Assembly (NCBI RefSeq): GCF_002868845.1
Contig: NZ_PKUB01000041.1
Coordinates: forward strand, 227,526 to 270,799
Origin: Desulfuromonas sp.
Lineage (GTDB): Bacteria; Desulfobacterota; Desulfuromonadia; Desulfuromonadales; BM501
Length of the DNA stretch: 43,274 bases
Direction of reading: 5' to 3'
Position numbers and translations under genes: made by a program. Positions 1 through 7,666 of the stretch are shown here, piece after piece. The stretch's first letter is position 1. Every line of letters begins with the position of its first letter. The notes below the pieces were generated by a model. The model saw only the letters and a program-made list of their open reading frames with translations. It was not told the DNA's origin and did no database searches.

Positions 1-2
1 CC

Positions 3-737
3 AGTCGCCTCTTCGATATCTTTATTCTCGGGCTGATCTTTCTGAACGTGGCAGCCGTTGTCCTTGTTTCGGTCAGAGACCTGGAGGAGCGGTATGCGTT
101 GTACTTCGAGGCCTTCGAGCTCTTCTCCGTTGTCGTGTTTTCTGCTGAATACCTGAGCCGCCTTTGGTCGTGTGTGACCGACCCCAGGTACGTGCGCCCT
201 GTTGCCGGGCGGCTGCGATTCGCCGCAACGCCCATGGCGGTCGTCGATCTGCTGGCGGTCATGCCCTTCTACATCGGCCTTGTCGGCATCGACCTGCGGT
301 TCATTCGTTCCCTGCGCCTGTTGCGGATCGTGCGGGTGGCCAAGGTGGGGCGCTACGTGAAGGCGCTGCAACTCTTCTCGAAGGTTCTCGGGGCCAAGCG
401 GGAAGAGCTGGTTCTGACCTTGGGCATGATGCTCCTGTTGTTGATCATCGCCTCCTGCTTCATGTTCTATGTGGAGAACCCCGTACAGCCGGAACATTTT
501 TCTGACATTCCCCACACCATGTGGTGGGCGGTGGCGACCTTCACTACGGTCGGGTACGGCGACGTTTATCCCGTGACCGGGCTCGGCAAGTTTCTTGCGG
601 GAATCGTAGCCATCCTTGGCATCGGACTCTTCGCGTTGCCTACAGGTATCCTGGGCGCCGGTTTCGTGGAGGAGATGCAGAAAAGAAAGGGACGGCGGCG
701 CTGCCCCCACTGCGGGCGGGAGATTGACGGGGCCTGA
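3..737 (+). CDS. Voltage-gated-type potassium channel, 5' end outside window
   Basis: Inner-membrane tetrameric K+ channel of the six-helix Kv family. The reading frame is already open at base 3 and reads a hydrophobic S1-like segment, so the true start lies upstream; a GTG at 48 is probably internal. An S4-like arginine-rich stretch (R-S-L-R-L-L-R-I-V-R) lies at about 297-345. Two further hydrophobic segments flank the pore loop, which carries the K+ selectivity filter T-V-G-Y-G-D (about 547-564). The protein ends with a short cytoplasmic C-P-H-C-G motif that could bind a metal. No dedicated ligand-binding domain follows the last helix. The ion and the fold are secure; the physiological role is not visible. 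Confidence 0.93.
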   Translation, partial: SRLFDIFILGLIFLNVAAVVLVSVRDLEERYALYFEAFELFSVVVFSAEYLSRLWSCVTDPRYVRPVAGRLRFAATPMAVVDLLAVMPFYIGLVGIDLRFIRSLRLLRIVRVAKVGRYVKALQLFSKVLGAKREELVLTLGMMLLLLIIASCFMFYVENPVQPEHFSDIPHTMWWAVATFTTVGYGDVYPVTGLGKFLAGIVAILGIGLFALPTGILGAGFVEEMQKRKGRRRCPHCGREIDGA

Positions 738-796
738 TCTGTGCCTTGCCGGATCGAATCTGGCATGGGACCAACGGAAGGGGCGACACCGCGGTC

Positions 797-1266
797 ATGA
801 ATACCATTGTCTGGCTCGGAATCGGCATCTGCATCACCCGGTCCGCCATGTTCTCCGGGCTCAACCTGGCTGTTTTCGACGGACAGACGGTCTCCCCCCG
901 ATTTTGAAGGGTCACCTGGAGCCCCTTTTCTGCGCAAGGTTCAGGCCTCGGGGAGGAAGTGGGTCATTCTCACCGACCCAACCGGCGAACCGCTGCTGGT
1001 TCTCGACGCTGACGGCTTTCTGCGGGATGCTCTGTTCGAAGGGACGCCTCTCAATCCATACGCTTTTTGCCACCGGCCGATTGGTTGAAAAGGACATCGG
1101 TCCTGCGCTCTGGGATGTTGTCTGCCGCTGGAAGGTCCATTCCCGCCGCCAGGGGGACGATGATGTCCTGGGGCGCCTGCTCCGCGGGATCGCCGCCCAT
1201 GATGTGGGGATGCACAAAGAGCAGCATTCTCCTGGAGCATGCCGGGTTCTGGGGGGTATCCTGTGA
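797..1266 (+). pseudogene. Decayed CNNM/DUF21 membrane protein (CorC/HlyC-like)
   Basis: Remnant of a CNNM (DUF21) membrane protein with a cytoplasmic C-terminal part. The ATG at 797 opens a typical CNNM N-terminus (MNTIVWLGIGIC..SAMFSGLNLAVF) that stops at TGA 905-907. The frame beginning near 880 continues with the family's C-terminal region (F-L-R-K-V-Q-A-S-G, then V-L-D-A-D-G-F-L-R-D-A-L-F) and stops at 1088. A third frame then reads W-K-V-H and L-G-R-L-L-R-G-I (about 1085-1200). From memory of the family, roughly 230 residues are missing between the first two blocks and about 25 between the last two. At least two frame changes and two deletions are therefore present, and the gene cannot make a functional protein. 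The 3' boundary is approximate. Confidence 0.8.
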
Positions 1267-1270
1267 GCAG

Positions 1271-3502
1271 TTATTCTACCGCAGGTGGTGAAACAGGTGT
1301 CTCCTGCTGAAGGTTCAGGAACGCCGGCGGCGCGCCGCCACCCTTGCTCTCGCCAAAATAGATGGTGGTGTGGGGGAAGGGGATTTCGATGCCGAGCTCA
1401 TCGAATCGTTTTTTCATGCGGCGGTTGAATTCGCGCCCCACCCACCACTGCTTGATGGGGATCGTTTTCAACCGCGCCTTGATGACGACCGCCGAGTCGG
1501 CGAAGGCATCCACCCCCAGCACCTCGAGCGGTTCCAGGATCTTCGGCCCGTATTCCTCGTCTTCCTGCAATGCGGCGCCGATCTCCCTCAGCACTTTCAT
1601 GACTTCGTCCATATCCTCTCGGTAGGCCACCCCCACTTCCATGACATAGTAGGAAAAGTCCTTCGTCAGGTTGCTGACGTTGTCGATGGTGCTGTAGGGG
1701 ATCGTATGGACGGTTCCGGCGACGTCTCGCAGTCTCACGGTGCGGATCGAAACGGCCTCCACCACCCCCCCCTTGTCGCCGACCTTGATCACGTCTCCGA
1801 CTGCGACCTGATCCTCCAGCAGGATGAAGACCCCGGTGATGACGTCCTGAACCAGCTTCTGCGAGCCGAATCCGACCGCTAACCCCAGGACCCCGGCACC
1901 GGCCAGCAAGGGGCCGATGTTCACTCCCAACTCGGCCAGGACCATCAGGGAGGAGATCACCATCAGAACGACCAGCAGGGCTTTGCGGGCGATGGTCATC
2001 AGGGTCCGTGAACGGGCGTCGTGTGCGGGAGTAACCCCGTCTTCGCCGAGTATGTTCAGGTACCTCTGGATCAGGCTGTTGGCGACCTCCCAGACCACCA
2101 GTGAAATGACAATGATCCCGACCACCCGAACGGCTGTCCCTCCCAGCACCTTCCCCGGTTCGCTCGCCAGCCATTCGAGGACGTTAACCCCCCAGGCCTG
2201 AAGAACGGCCAGGGCGACGAAAAGATACACCACCGCCTTGAGGAGCACATGGGCGCCGCCGAGGTAGCGGTTGGCACGGCTTTCCAGGCCGGGGAAGCGG
2301 CTTTTTTGATCGTCGCTGATGCGAAAGCCGCGGCTCATATATATCTCAAAAAGGCGCAGCAACCCGGCACCTGCGAGGAGGGCGACCACGGACAACAGAC
2401 TCGCCCGCAGCAGATACCAGGCACCGCCGGGCACCTTGAGGCTCCAGATCAAATACAGGGCGATGACGTAGGCTCCTGCCAACAAGTGCCAGATCTTGCC
2501 GAGACGGCCCAGCAAAGCCCGGGGGCTCCAACCCTCGGCGCGCGATTCTTCAGAGACTCTTTGCAGCCAGTCTCTTACCTCTATGCGATTTTGCAATACC
2601 ACCACGAACAGCAGGATGGCAACCACCAGTCCCAGCGCGCCGAGGAGAAGCTCGTAGAGAGATCTCGACAGGTCGAGGAGCAGGGCGGCTTGAAGGAAAA
2701 AATAACCATAGAGGACGGTGCGCGAGAGGCGGCCTGCCCAGATTTTCAAGTAGTGTGCCGTCTCGTCGGCGAGTCTGGGAATCCTCAGGCGAGGAGATTC
2801 GGAGGCGGTGATCAGTTCTGCCAGGGCGATGACAACCTGGGCCAGAATGAAGGCGTTGACCCAGGCCAAGGCCACCAGCCGCGTCTTCTCCCGGGGATCG
2901 ATGATCGCGAGGTAGAGCCAGGCCGCCGCCAAAAAGCCGGCCACGGGAATCAAATCAAGAAGGAGCAGCAGGACCAGCCTCCCGGCACGGCCCATCGCGG
3001 AGGCTACATCCCGGTCTTGAAGGGTGCGTCGGGGGCGGCGCACCAGCGCTCGAAGGAGGAGGGCCGTCCCGTAGGCGGCCAGCAGAACCAATGTCAGGTT
3101 GAGGAGGACTTCTCCCCAGAAACTGCGCAACTGTGGTTCGGTGCCCTGCTGTCGCAACCACTGCCACGCCAGGGGAAGTTCGTTGATTGCCCCGGCCGCC
3201 GAAAGAAAGGTTTTCGAAATAACATCCAACCGGGACGATATGCCAAGGAGAAGCTGCGAGGCGGCGCTCTTGACCCGGGGTTTCTCGGGAGGGGCCTGGG
3301 CCAGGGCCAGGATCTCCAACTGGGCGATCAGCTCCTGGCGGGCCTGAGGATCCTCCAGGGTTTGAATCAGGGCTGCGATCTTCTCCGGCGAGGGGCCCTG
3401 TGCCGTTCCATTCCCTTCTCCGGCGATGACCGGGGGGACAAGGCTCAGCAGCAACAACATGAACCCTAGCAGTCGGCCGATGACCATTAGGCAATTGGGC
3501 AC
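1271..3502 (-). CDS. Large MscS-family mechanosensitive channel
   Basis: 743-residue mechanosensitive channel that would release solutes on hypo-osmotic shock. The GTG start at 3502 is preceded by GAGGAGGGG at a suitable distance, and a signal peptide of about 28 residues follows. A periplasmic region of about 100 residues precedes many hydrophobic helices. The conserved MscS core begins near residue 540 with the glycine-rich pore helix (G-L-A-V-G-F-G-S-Q-K-L-V-Q-D) and continues into the beta domain (V-G-D-V-I-K-V-G) and the alpha/beta cytoplasmic cage. Length and extra N-terminal helices resemble the MscK/YnaI-YbdG class rather than small MscS. It is transcribed alone, convergent with the CNNM remnant. 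Confidence 0.93.
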   Translation of the reverse strand: MPNCLMVIGRLLGFMLLLLSLVPPVIAGEGNGTAQGPSPEKIAALIQTLEDPQARQELIAQLEILALAQAPPEKPRVKSAASQLLLGISSRLDVISKTFLSAAGAINELPLAWQWLRQQGTEPQLRSFWGEVLLNLTLVLLAAYGTALLLRALVRRPRRTLQDRDVASAMGRAGRLVLLLLLDLIPVAGFLAAAWLYLAIIDPREKTRLVALAWVNAFILAQVVIALAELITASESPRLRIPRLADETAHYLKIWAGRLSRTVLYGYFFLQAALLLDLSRSLYELLLGALGLVVAILLFVVVLQNRIEVRDWLQRVSEESRAEGWSPRALLGRLGKIWHLLAGAYVIALYLIWSLKVPGGAWYLLRASLLSVVALLAGAGLLRLFEIYMSRGFRISDDQKSRFPGLESRANRYLGGAHVLLKAVVYLFVALAVLQAWGVNVLEWLASEPGKVLGGTAVRVVGIIVISLVVWEVANSLIQRYLNILGEDGVTPAHDARSRTLMTIARKALLVVLMVISSLMVLAELGVNIGPLLAGAGVLGLAVGFGSQKLVQDVITGVFILLEDQVAVGDVIKVGDKGGVVEAVSIRTVRLRDVAGTVHTIPYSTIDNVSNLTKDFSYYVMEVGVAYREDMDEVMKVLREIGAALQEDEEYGPKILEPLEVLGVDAFADSAVVIKARLKTIPIKQWWVGREFNRRMKKRFDELGIEIPFPHTTIYFGESKGGGAPPAFLNLQQETPVSPPAVE

Positions 3503-4162
3503 GATCTTTCCCCTCCTCTCGTGAGCTTTCTCTTAAAAACGACCCTCCGCACTTGAAGGGAATTCAAAACCCAGCTGTGCCCGTAATCACCCTCCCGTTC
3601 CGGCCTGAAGACGGCGGTTCAAAAAATGGGTCCCAAACAAGGGCATCTTTTGCATGTTTTTACTGAACCAAGTCGCCGGGAGCGGCGCTTGCCCGTCTCA
3701 CTGGGATGGGAATGGTCTTCCCCTGAGTATCGATAACGTCTGTCAAACGATCTCTGTCCCGGCAAACCCGTTTTCGCAGCCAGCGGAGAGCGCCGGCGTT
3801 CAGGGAAATTATACCAAGCCACCCCTTGTTTTCATTATCTCTCGAAGGGTGGCGCCACTTTTTCTGACTCCTTGCGTCCTCTGTTTGTTGGCCGTTTCGA
3901 CACTTCTCTGCCTTGTGAAAAAAATATCGCCTCGGGGCCAGAAGAGTGTCCCGGGCCTGTCTTTAATTTTTGCCAGGTTTTTGGTGTCGCCAGCGACTCC
4001 GTTAAAGCTCTAAAGCATGGCTCAGGGGACGACAACCCAATGAAATAGTGTCGGTTTCCCGCCAGGTTGAATTTGGTCGGGACGGTGATAGTCTGGACAT
4101 TGAAAAGACATATCAGGCAGCTTTTCGGTCACTCGAACCTACCGGAAAAGGAGGACGGGACA
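3503..4162. other. 660-bp intergenic region without a recognisable gene
   Basis: This stretch separates the divergent MscS and Hsp20 transcription units. Open frames of 60-120 codons exist on both strands but show no recognisable family, and their amino-acid composition looks random. It should hold the promoters of both units. I looked for a sigma-32 promoter, a CIRCE palindrome and a ROSE-type RNA thermometer ahead of the Hsp20 cluster and found no convincing match. Confidence 0.6.
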
Positions 4163-4606
4163 ATGGCATTGGACATTTTCAGAGAGATGGAAAATCTTCG
4201 TCGGGAAATCGATGGGGCCTTCCGAGGCCTCGGGCTGGGGCGGCTTATGGAACCCTCTTTTCTGCCGGGACCCAGCACCCTGGGCTACCCCCAAATCAAT
4301 TCCTCCCAGGACGAGAACAACCTTTACATCGCGGCCCTGGTTCCCGGGATCGAGCCGAAGGATCTCGAACTGACCGTCATTCGCGGCGTTCTGACCCTCT
4401 CCGGTGAGCGCAAGGGAAGTTCCCAGGAAAACAAAACCTGGCATCGCCGCGAGCGCGGTCTTGGAAAATTCATGCGCACCGTCGAACTGCCGTGCGAGGT
4501 GAACGCCGAAAGGGTCTCCGCGGAGTATAGGAATGGTGTGCTCACGGTCACCCTGCCAAAGCATGAGGCGGAAAGGCCGAAGAAGATCAGCGTCACGGCG
4601 CAATAA
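4163..4606 (+). CDS. Hsp20 small heat-shock protein, paralogue A1
   Basis: 147-residue small heat-shock protein, an ATP-independent chaperone that holds unfolding proteins. The ATG at 4163 is chosen because AAGGAGG lies 8 bases upstream; longer in-frame readings lack a ribosome-binding site. The N-terminus (M-A-L-D-I-F-R-E-M-E) is followed by an alpha-crystallin domain from about residue 45, with the signature G-V-L-T-V-T-L-P near the C-terminus. It is the first of three tandem Hsp20 genes. Its closest relative in the window is the decayed gene at 17737, which shares the same N-terminal pattern and the T-W-H-R-R-E-R-G motif. Confidence 0.95.
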   Translation: MALDIFREMENLRREIDGAFRGLGLGRLMEPSFLPGPSTLGYPQINSSQDENNLYIAALVPGIEPKDLELTVIRGVLTLSGERKGSSQENKTWHRRERGLGKFMRTVELPCEVNAERVSAEYRNGVLTVTLPKHEAERPKKISVTAQ

Positions 4607-4641
4607 CTGAAAATCATGAATCCAGCACTGGAGGTGACGTC

Positions 4642-5028
4642 ATGGGACAGAGAGATATTTCGCTAACCGGCGGGGAAATGGAAGGGGGGGAGCAGACCCC
4701 TACCAGATTCACCCGACCTGCCGTGGACATCTTTGAGACCAACGAGGGGCTGACCATGAAGGCCGACCTTCCCGGCGTGAACAAGGAGGATCTGACAATC
4801 GATATCGACCGCGACCTCCTGACCTTGAAGGCGGAAACAAAACCCCAACCCAAGGGAGAGGCGATCCGGAAAGAGTTCGAGTTGCGCGGCTACTTCCGCC
4901 AGTTCCAGTTACCTGATGAAATCGATGCCGGCAAGGTTTCGGCCGATCTGAAAAATGGCGTTCTGACCCTGGACCTTCCCAAGGCCGAAGCGGCCAAGCC
5001 CCGGCGTATCGAAATCGCGTCGGCTTGA
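4642..5028 (+). CDS. Hsp20 small heat-shock protein, paralogue B1
   Basis: 128-residue Hsp20 chaperone, 35 bases downstream of the previous one, with GGAGGTGA ahead of the ATG. The alpha-crystallin domain runs from about R-P-A-V-D-I-F-E-T (residue 25) to the G-V-L-T-L-D-L-P signature near residue 110. The N-terminal arm is short. It matches the intact Hsp20 at 18229 position for position in several blocks (R-P-A-V-D-I, Y-F-R-Q-F, L-P-D-E-I-D against I-P-D-E-I-D). The A-B gene pair therefore appears to have been duplicated as a unit. Confidence 0.95.
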   Translation: MGQRDISLTGGEMEGGEQTPTRFTRPAVDIFETNEGLTMKADLPGVNKEDLTIDIDRDLLTLKAETKPQPKGEAIRKEFELRGYFRQFQLPDEIDAGKVSADLKNGVLTLDLPKAEAAKPRRIEIASA

Positions 5029-5056
5029 TCAATCCAGAGAAAGGGGGTGAGAAGCT

Positions 5057-5542
5057 GTGACTTTCCGTGACATGATTCCGTGGGGTCGTCATAGGGAGCT
5101 TTCCGGTGAGCGGGATACCGAACATCCGTTGAACAGAATCCATGGCAGCATCGACCGGTTGTTCGACGACTTTATGGACCGCATAGGCGGACCGATGGAG
5201 ACAGAGACTGATTTCCTCTCTCCCCGCATCGATCTTGCAGAAACGGACAAGGAGATAACGGTGACGGCAGAGATGCCGGGCCTCGATGAAAAGGATATCG
5301 AGGTCTCCCTTGAGAGGGACCATCTCGTGGTCCGTGGCCACAAGCAGGCAGAGAAGGAAGAGAAGGGAAAGCACATTTACCGTGCCGAAAGGAGTTACGG
5401 GGCATTCCATCGGGCGATACCCCTGCCTTGCGAAATCGACGACAAGAAGGTGAAGGCTGTCTACAAGAAAGGACTGTTGACCATCCGTCTGCCCAAATCC
5501 CCGGACGCTATCAGGCACCACAAAAGGGTCGAAATCCACTGA
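5057..5542 (+). CDS. Hsp20 small heat-shock protein, third type
   Basis: 161-residue Hsp20 chaperone starting at GTG 5057, with AAGGGGGTGAG just upstream. The N-terminal arm is longer than in its neighbours and includes a predicted helix, I-D-R-L-F-D-D-F-M. The alpha-crystallin core spans about residues 50-155 and ends with G-L-L-T-I-R-L-P. It has no counterpart in the second Hsp20 cluster at 17.7-18.6 kb. It is the last gene of the operon, and a hairpin terminator follows. Three co-transcribed Hsp20 types could form mixed oligomers, which is inference. Confidence 0.95.
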   Translation: MTFRDMIPWGRHRELSGERDTEHPLNRIHGSIDRLFDDFMDRIGGPMETETDFLSPRIDLAETDKEITVTAEMPGLDEKDIEVSLERDHLVVRGHKQAEKEEKGKHIYRAERSYGAFHRAIPLPCEIDDKKVKAVYKKGLLTIRLPKSPDAIRHHKRVEIH

Positions 5543-5566
5543 TCGCTTCCCATTCCTCTTTCAAGG

Positions 5567-5600
5567 GAGGGGCGCCCGGCACGGGGCGCCTCTCTGTTTT
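5567..5600 (+). terminator. Rho-independent terminator of the Hsp20 operon
   Basis: A 10-bp GC-rich stem (GAGGGGCGCC with GGCGCCTCTC, one G-U pair) and an 8-base loop are followed by CTGTTTT. It lies 25 bases after the third Hsp20 stop codon. Confidence 0.75.
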
Positions 5601-5825
5601 CGGGGACATGGGGGCGCCGTTCGAGCCCTGGGTCGGAAAGCCGTCACGATTCCAGCTCCCCGGCTTAGGGGTGGCAATGTGTGACAAAAAGTGATACATT
5701 CAGATATCCTAATTTCAACGTCGGCAGGTATCCTCTGACCCTCGGGGACGCGCTTGAGCGGCGATAGGGCCGATGATTCCCCCCCCCCTGCGGTGGGAGA
5801 GTTTCGGAACCGGGAGAGCAGAGGT

Positions 5826-6179
5826 ATGGCAGGTGATGGAGATCGCATAGACGAGGTTCTGGAGCAGCTTAGCGGGCTGTACCAGAAGGACCCGGAGGAG
5901 TTCGAACGGCTGAGCAAGGCCCTGATCCGGGACGCCATCGAAGGCTTTCCCGAGCGCCACCGGGCCCGGGCCCACGGGCTGCAGTTCCGCATCGACGCCG
6001 AGTTGGACCGGTACAACGACGCCACGTCCCGCCTCAACCGCATGGTCGAGATGTTCTGGGAAGGGTTCAATCGCTTCCAGGATGCGGTCTCCAACCCGGG
6101 GCAGGTGGTGGAGGAGCGGGAGGAAAACCGGGCCAGCAGCAAGGTCCTGCCTTTCCGGCGCAGCGACGATCCGAACTGA
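5826..6179 (+). CDS. DUF3135-like small cytoplasmic protein
   Basis: 117-residue hydrophilic, mostly helical protein. The ATG at 5826 is preceded by the purine-rich GAGCAGAGG; an upstream TTG at 5754 is in frame but would read through a proline stretch made by a run of ten cytosines. The core (D-P-E-E-F-E-R-L, then P-E-R-H-R-A-R-A-H-G-L-Q-F-R-I-D) resembles DUF3135, a family of unknown function. The tail ends K-V-L-P-F-R-R-S-D-D. No catalytic or metal-binding motif is visible. It stands alone between the Hsp20 operon and the Crp/Fnr regulator. Confidence 0.75.
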   Translation: MAGDGDRIDEVLEQLSGLYQKDPEEFERLSKALIRDAIEGFPERHRARAHGLQFRIDAELDRYNDATSRLNRMVEMFWEGFNRFQDAVSNPGQVVEEREENRASSKVLPFRRSDDPN

Positions 6180-6202
6180 TTTCGTCCACTGTTTTCAGTC
6201 TC

Positions 6203-6231
6203 TTGTCACCCCTCGCCGCTTCTGCTAGACT
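6203..6231 (+). promoter_or_regulatory. Sigma-70 promoter of the Crp/Fnr gene, probably leaderless
   Basis: TTGTCA (6203-6208) and TAGACT (6226-6231) are separated by exactly 17 bases. The -10 box ends 7 bases before the ATG at 6239, so transcription should begin at or within a base or two of the start codon. The bases between are C-rich and contain no ribosome-binding site. Confidence 0.6.
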
Positions 6232-6238
6232 CCCCCCC

Positions 6239-6913
6239 ATGGACAGCCTGACCGTCATACGCAAGTGCCCTCTCTTTGCGGGCGTCACAGACGAGGATCT
6301 CGATTACCTCGCCGGGATCTGCGTCGCCCGGGAATACTCCAAGGGGGAACTGCTCTTCTCCGAGGGGGACCCGGCCCGGGGCTTCTACCTCGTCGCAAGC
6401 GGCAAGGTGAAGATCTACAAGCTCTCCCCCGAAGGCAAGGAGCGCATCCTTCACATCGTTCACCCGGTCAACACCTTCGCCGAGGCTGCCATTTTCGGCG
6501 ACGGCTTCTATCCCGCCTACGCCGAACCGCTCTATCGCTCGCGGCTGGTCTTCTTTCCCAAGAACGACTTTCAGCGCCTTCTTCTCGACCACGGCCAGAT
6601 CGCTATCAACATGATCGGCGGCCTGGCCCGGTTCCTCCGTCAGTTCGCCACCCAGGTCGAGGAACTCACTTTCAAGGACGTTCCGGCACGGTTGGCCCGT
6701 CACCTCCTCGATCTCGGGACGGAGGACGCCGCCAGCGTTGAGCTTCCCGTGACCAAGAGCCAGCTGGCCTCCAACCTCGGGACGGTCAGCGAGACCCTCT
6801 CCCGCACTTTTCGCAAGCTTTCCGACGAAGCCATCATCGAGGTCAAGGGCAAGGTGATCGTCATTCTCGACCGCGACCGGCTCGAGGACCTGGCTCACAC
6901 CTACAAAGAGTGA
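6239..6913 (+). CDS. Crp/Fnr-family transcription regulator
   Basis: 224-residue dimeric regulator. Residues about 10-125 form a cyclic-nucleotide-binding-type beta barrel, residues 126-150 the dimer helix, and residues about 150-215 the winged helix. The recognition helix (residues 181-193) contains E185, S188 and R189. This E-x-x-S-R pattern is the one FNR uses to read TTGA-N-TCAA half-sites. There is no N-terminal cysteine cluster, so it does not sense oxygen through an FNR iron-sulfur centre; DNR or HcpR-like sensing of NO or heme is possible but unproven. Two matching boxes lie immediately downstream, at 6980 and 7583. The gene has no Shine-Dalgarno and seems to be translated from a leaderless mRNA. 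Confidence 0.93.
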   Translation: MDSLTVIRKCPLFAGVTDEDLDYLAGICVAREYSKGELLFSEGDPARGFYLVASGKVKIYKLSPEGKERILHIVHPVNTFAEAAIFGDGFYPAYAEPLYRSRLVFFPKNDFQRLLLDHGQIAINMIGGLARFLRQFATQVEELTFKDVPARLARHLLDLGTEDAASVELPVTKSQLASNLGTVSETLSRTFRKLSDEAIIEVKGKVIVILDRDRLEDLAHTYKE

Positions 6914-6939
6914 GCGGGTACCAAAGGAAGGCGAAGCCG

Positions 6940-6972
6940 ACCCCGACGGTCCATGACCGGAGGGGTTTTTTT
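6940..6972 (+). terminator. Terminator after the Crp/Fnr gene
   Basis: An interrupted hairpin (ACCCC-GAC-GGTC with GACC-GGA-GGGGT, loop CAT) is followed by seven T residues. It separates the regulator from the ygbA-like promoter that follows. Confidence 0.7.
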
Positions 6973-6979
6973 GTATCGT

Positions 6980-7021
6980 TTGACCTGCATCAAGGGGGCG
7001 TGCCACAATTCAGCGTAGGGT
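6980..7021 (+). promoter_or_regulatory. FNR/DNR-type box and -10 element of the ygbA-like gene
   Basis: TTGAC-CTGC-ATCAA (6980-6993) is a near-perfect FNR-class dyad centred at 6986.5. A -10-like TAGGGT occupies 7016-7021. This spacing puts the dyad at about -41.5 from the expected transcription start, the class II activator position. The same spacing recurs at the 7583 box. Confidence 0.65.
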
Positions 7022-7052
7022 GCAGGCAAGAGATGAGCAAGGAGACTGATCG

Positions 7053-7427
7053 ATGGCCCTGGCCGAAGGCGAAAAAACCGGAACCCTGACCCCCAAAGAG
7101 CGCAAGGACCTGAAGGTGCTCGCCCTCTTTGTCGCGGTGTACTGTCGGGAGCACCATCGCGGGGAGAAGGCCCCCCTGGGGGTCACGGAGCATGACCTGG
7201 AGGGGTTGGCTCCCCGAGCGGTGTGCGGAGAGTGCCGGGACATCCTCGCCTATGCCTTTGAGAAGCGCCTGCGTTGCCCCCTGGAGCCGAAGCCGGTTTG
7301 CAAGCACTGCCATATCCACTGCTACCGCGCGGGGCACCGGGAGAAGGTGCGCGAGATCATGCGCTTCTCCGGCCGGCACCTGATCCTGCGGGGGCGGCTC
7401 GATCTGCTCTGGCACTACTTCTTCTGA
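7053..7427 (+). CDS. YgbA-like nitrous oxide/nitric oxide-stimulated protein
   Basis: 124-residue cytoplasmic protein of the YgbA_NO family, whose E. coli member belongs to the NO-responsive NsrR regulon. Visible conserved features are C-R-E-H-H near residue 30, the C-G-E-C pair, and C-K-H-C-H-I-H-C-Y near residue 90; the cysteines and histidines suggest metal or Fe-S binding. It ends in W-H-Y-F-F. The FNR-type box upstream and the adjacent Crp/Fnr gene fit control by nitrogen oxides or anaerobiosis. The biochemical activity of the family is unknown. Confidence 0.88.
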   Translation: MALAEGEKTGTLTPKERKDLKVLALFVAVYCREHHRGEKAPLGVTEHDLEGLAPRAVCGECRDILAYAFEKRLRCPLEPKPVCKHCHIHCYRAGHREKVREIMRFSGRHLILRGRLDLLWHYFF

Positions 7428-7438
7428 GGGAGATACCG

Positions 7439-7555
7439 ATGATCACAGCGTTTGCATTGGCCCTGGCCGCTCTCTGGTTCTCATTTGCCGCGCTGGCCTT
7501 CTGCCCCATACGGGCGGCGCGCCGGCGGCGGGATTTGCAAAATCAGCACGATTGA
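7439..7555 (+). CDS. 38-residue single-pass membrane protein
   Basis: A very small gene, 11 bases after the ygbA-like stop, with GAGGGAG before the ATG. The product is one hydrophobic helix (A-F-A-L-A-L-A-A-L-W-F-S-F-A-A-L-A-F), then C-P-I-R-A-A-R-R-R-R, which should keep the C-terminus in the cytoplasm. Close spacing implies co-transcription with the ygbA-like gene. The function is unknown. Its small size makes it the least certain member of this operon, but the ribosome-binding site and the sharp hydrophobic-then-basic pattern support it. Confidence 0.6.
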   Translation: MITAFALALAALWFSFAALAFCPIRAARRRRDLQNQHD

Positions 7556-7582
7556 ACCGCGAAGAATTTCCCGGAACGGGTT

Positions 7583-7624
7583 TTGACCTTCGTCAAGGCG
7601 GCCGACCCTGGCCCGGGGTAAAGT
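7583..7624 (+). promoter_or_regulatory. Perfect FNR/DNR-type box and -10 element of the ferredoxin gene
   Basis: TTGAC-CTTC-GTCAA (7583-7596) is a perfect dyad centred at 7589.5. The -10-like TAAAGT is at 7619-7624. The centre-to--10 distance is identical to that of the 6980 box, so both promoters have class II geometry. Confidence 0.7.
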
Positions 7625-7666
7625 GAACCGAAATGAACCGGAAACCGATAAGGGGAGGACAGAGAG

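Noticed and set aside
2249-3469. 406-codon open frame antisense to the MscS gene
   Set aside because: Glutamine/glycine-rich shadow of a confirmed membrane-protein gene; no family features.
3654-4013. 119-codon open frame in the MscS-Hsp20 gap
   Set aside because: No ribosome-binding site, no recognisable domain and random-looking composition.
4020-4162. CIRCE element, sigma-32 promoter or ROSE thermometer ahead of the Hsp20 operon
   Set aside because: No inverted repeat or hexamer pair close enough to any of these was found.
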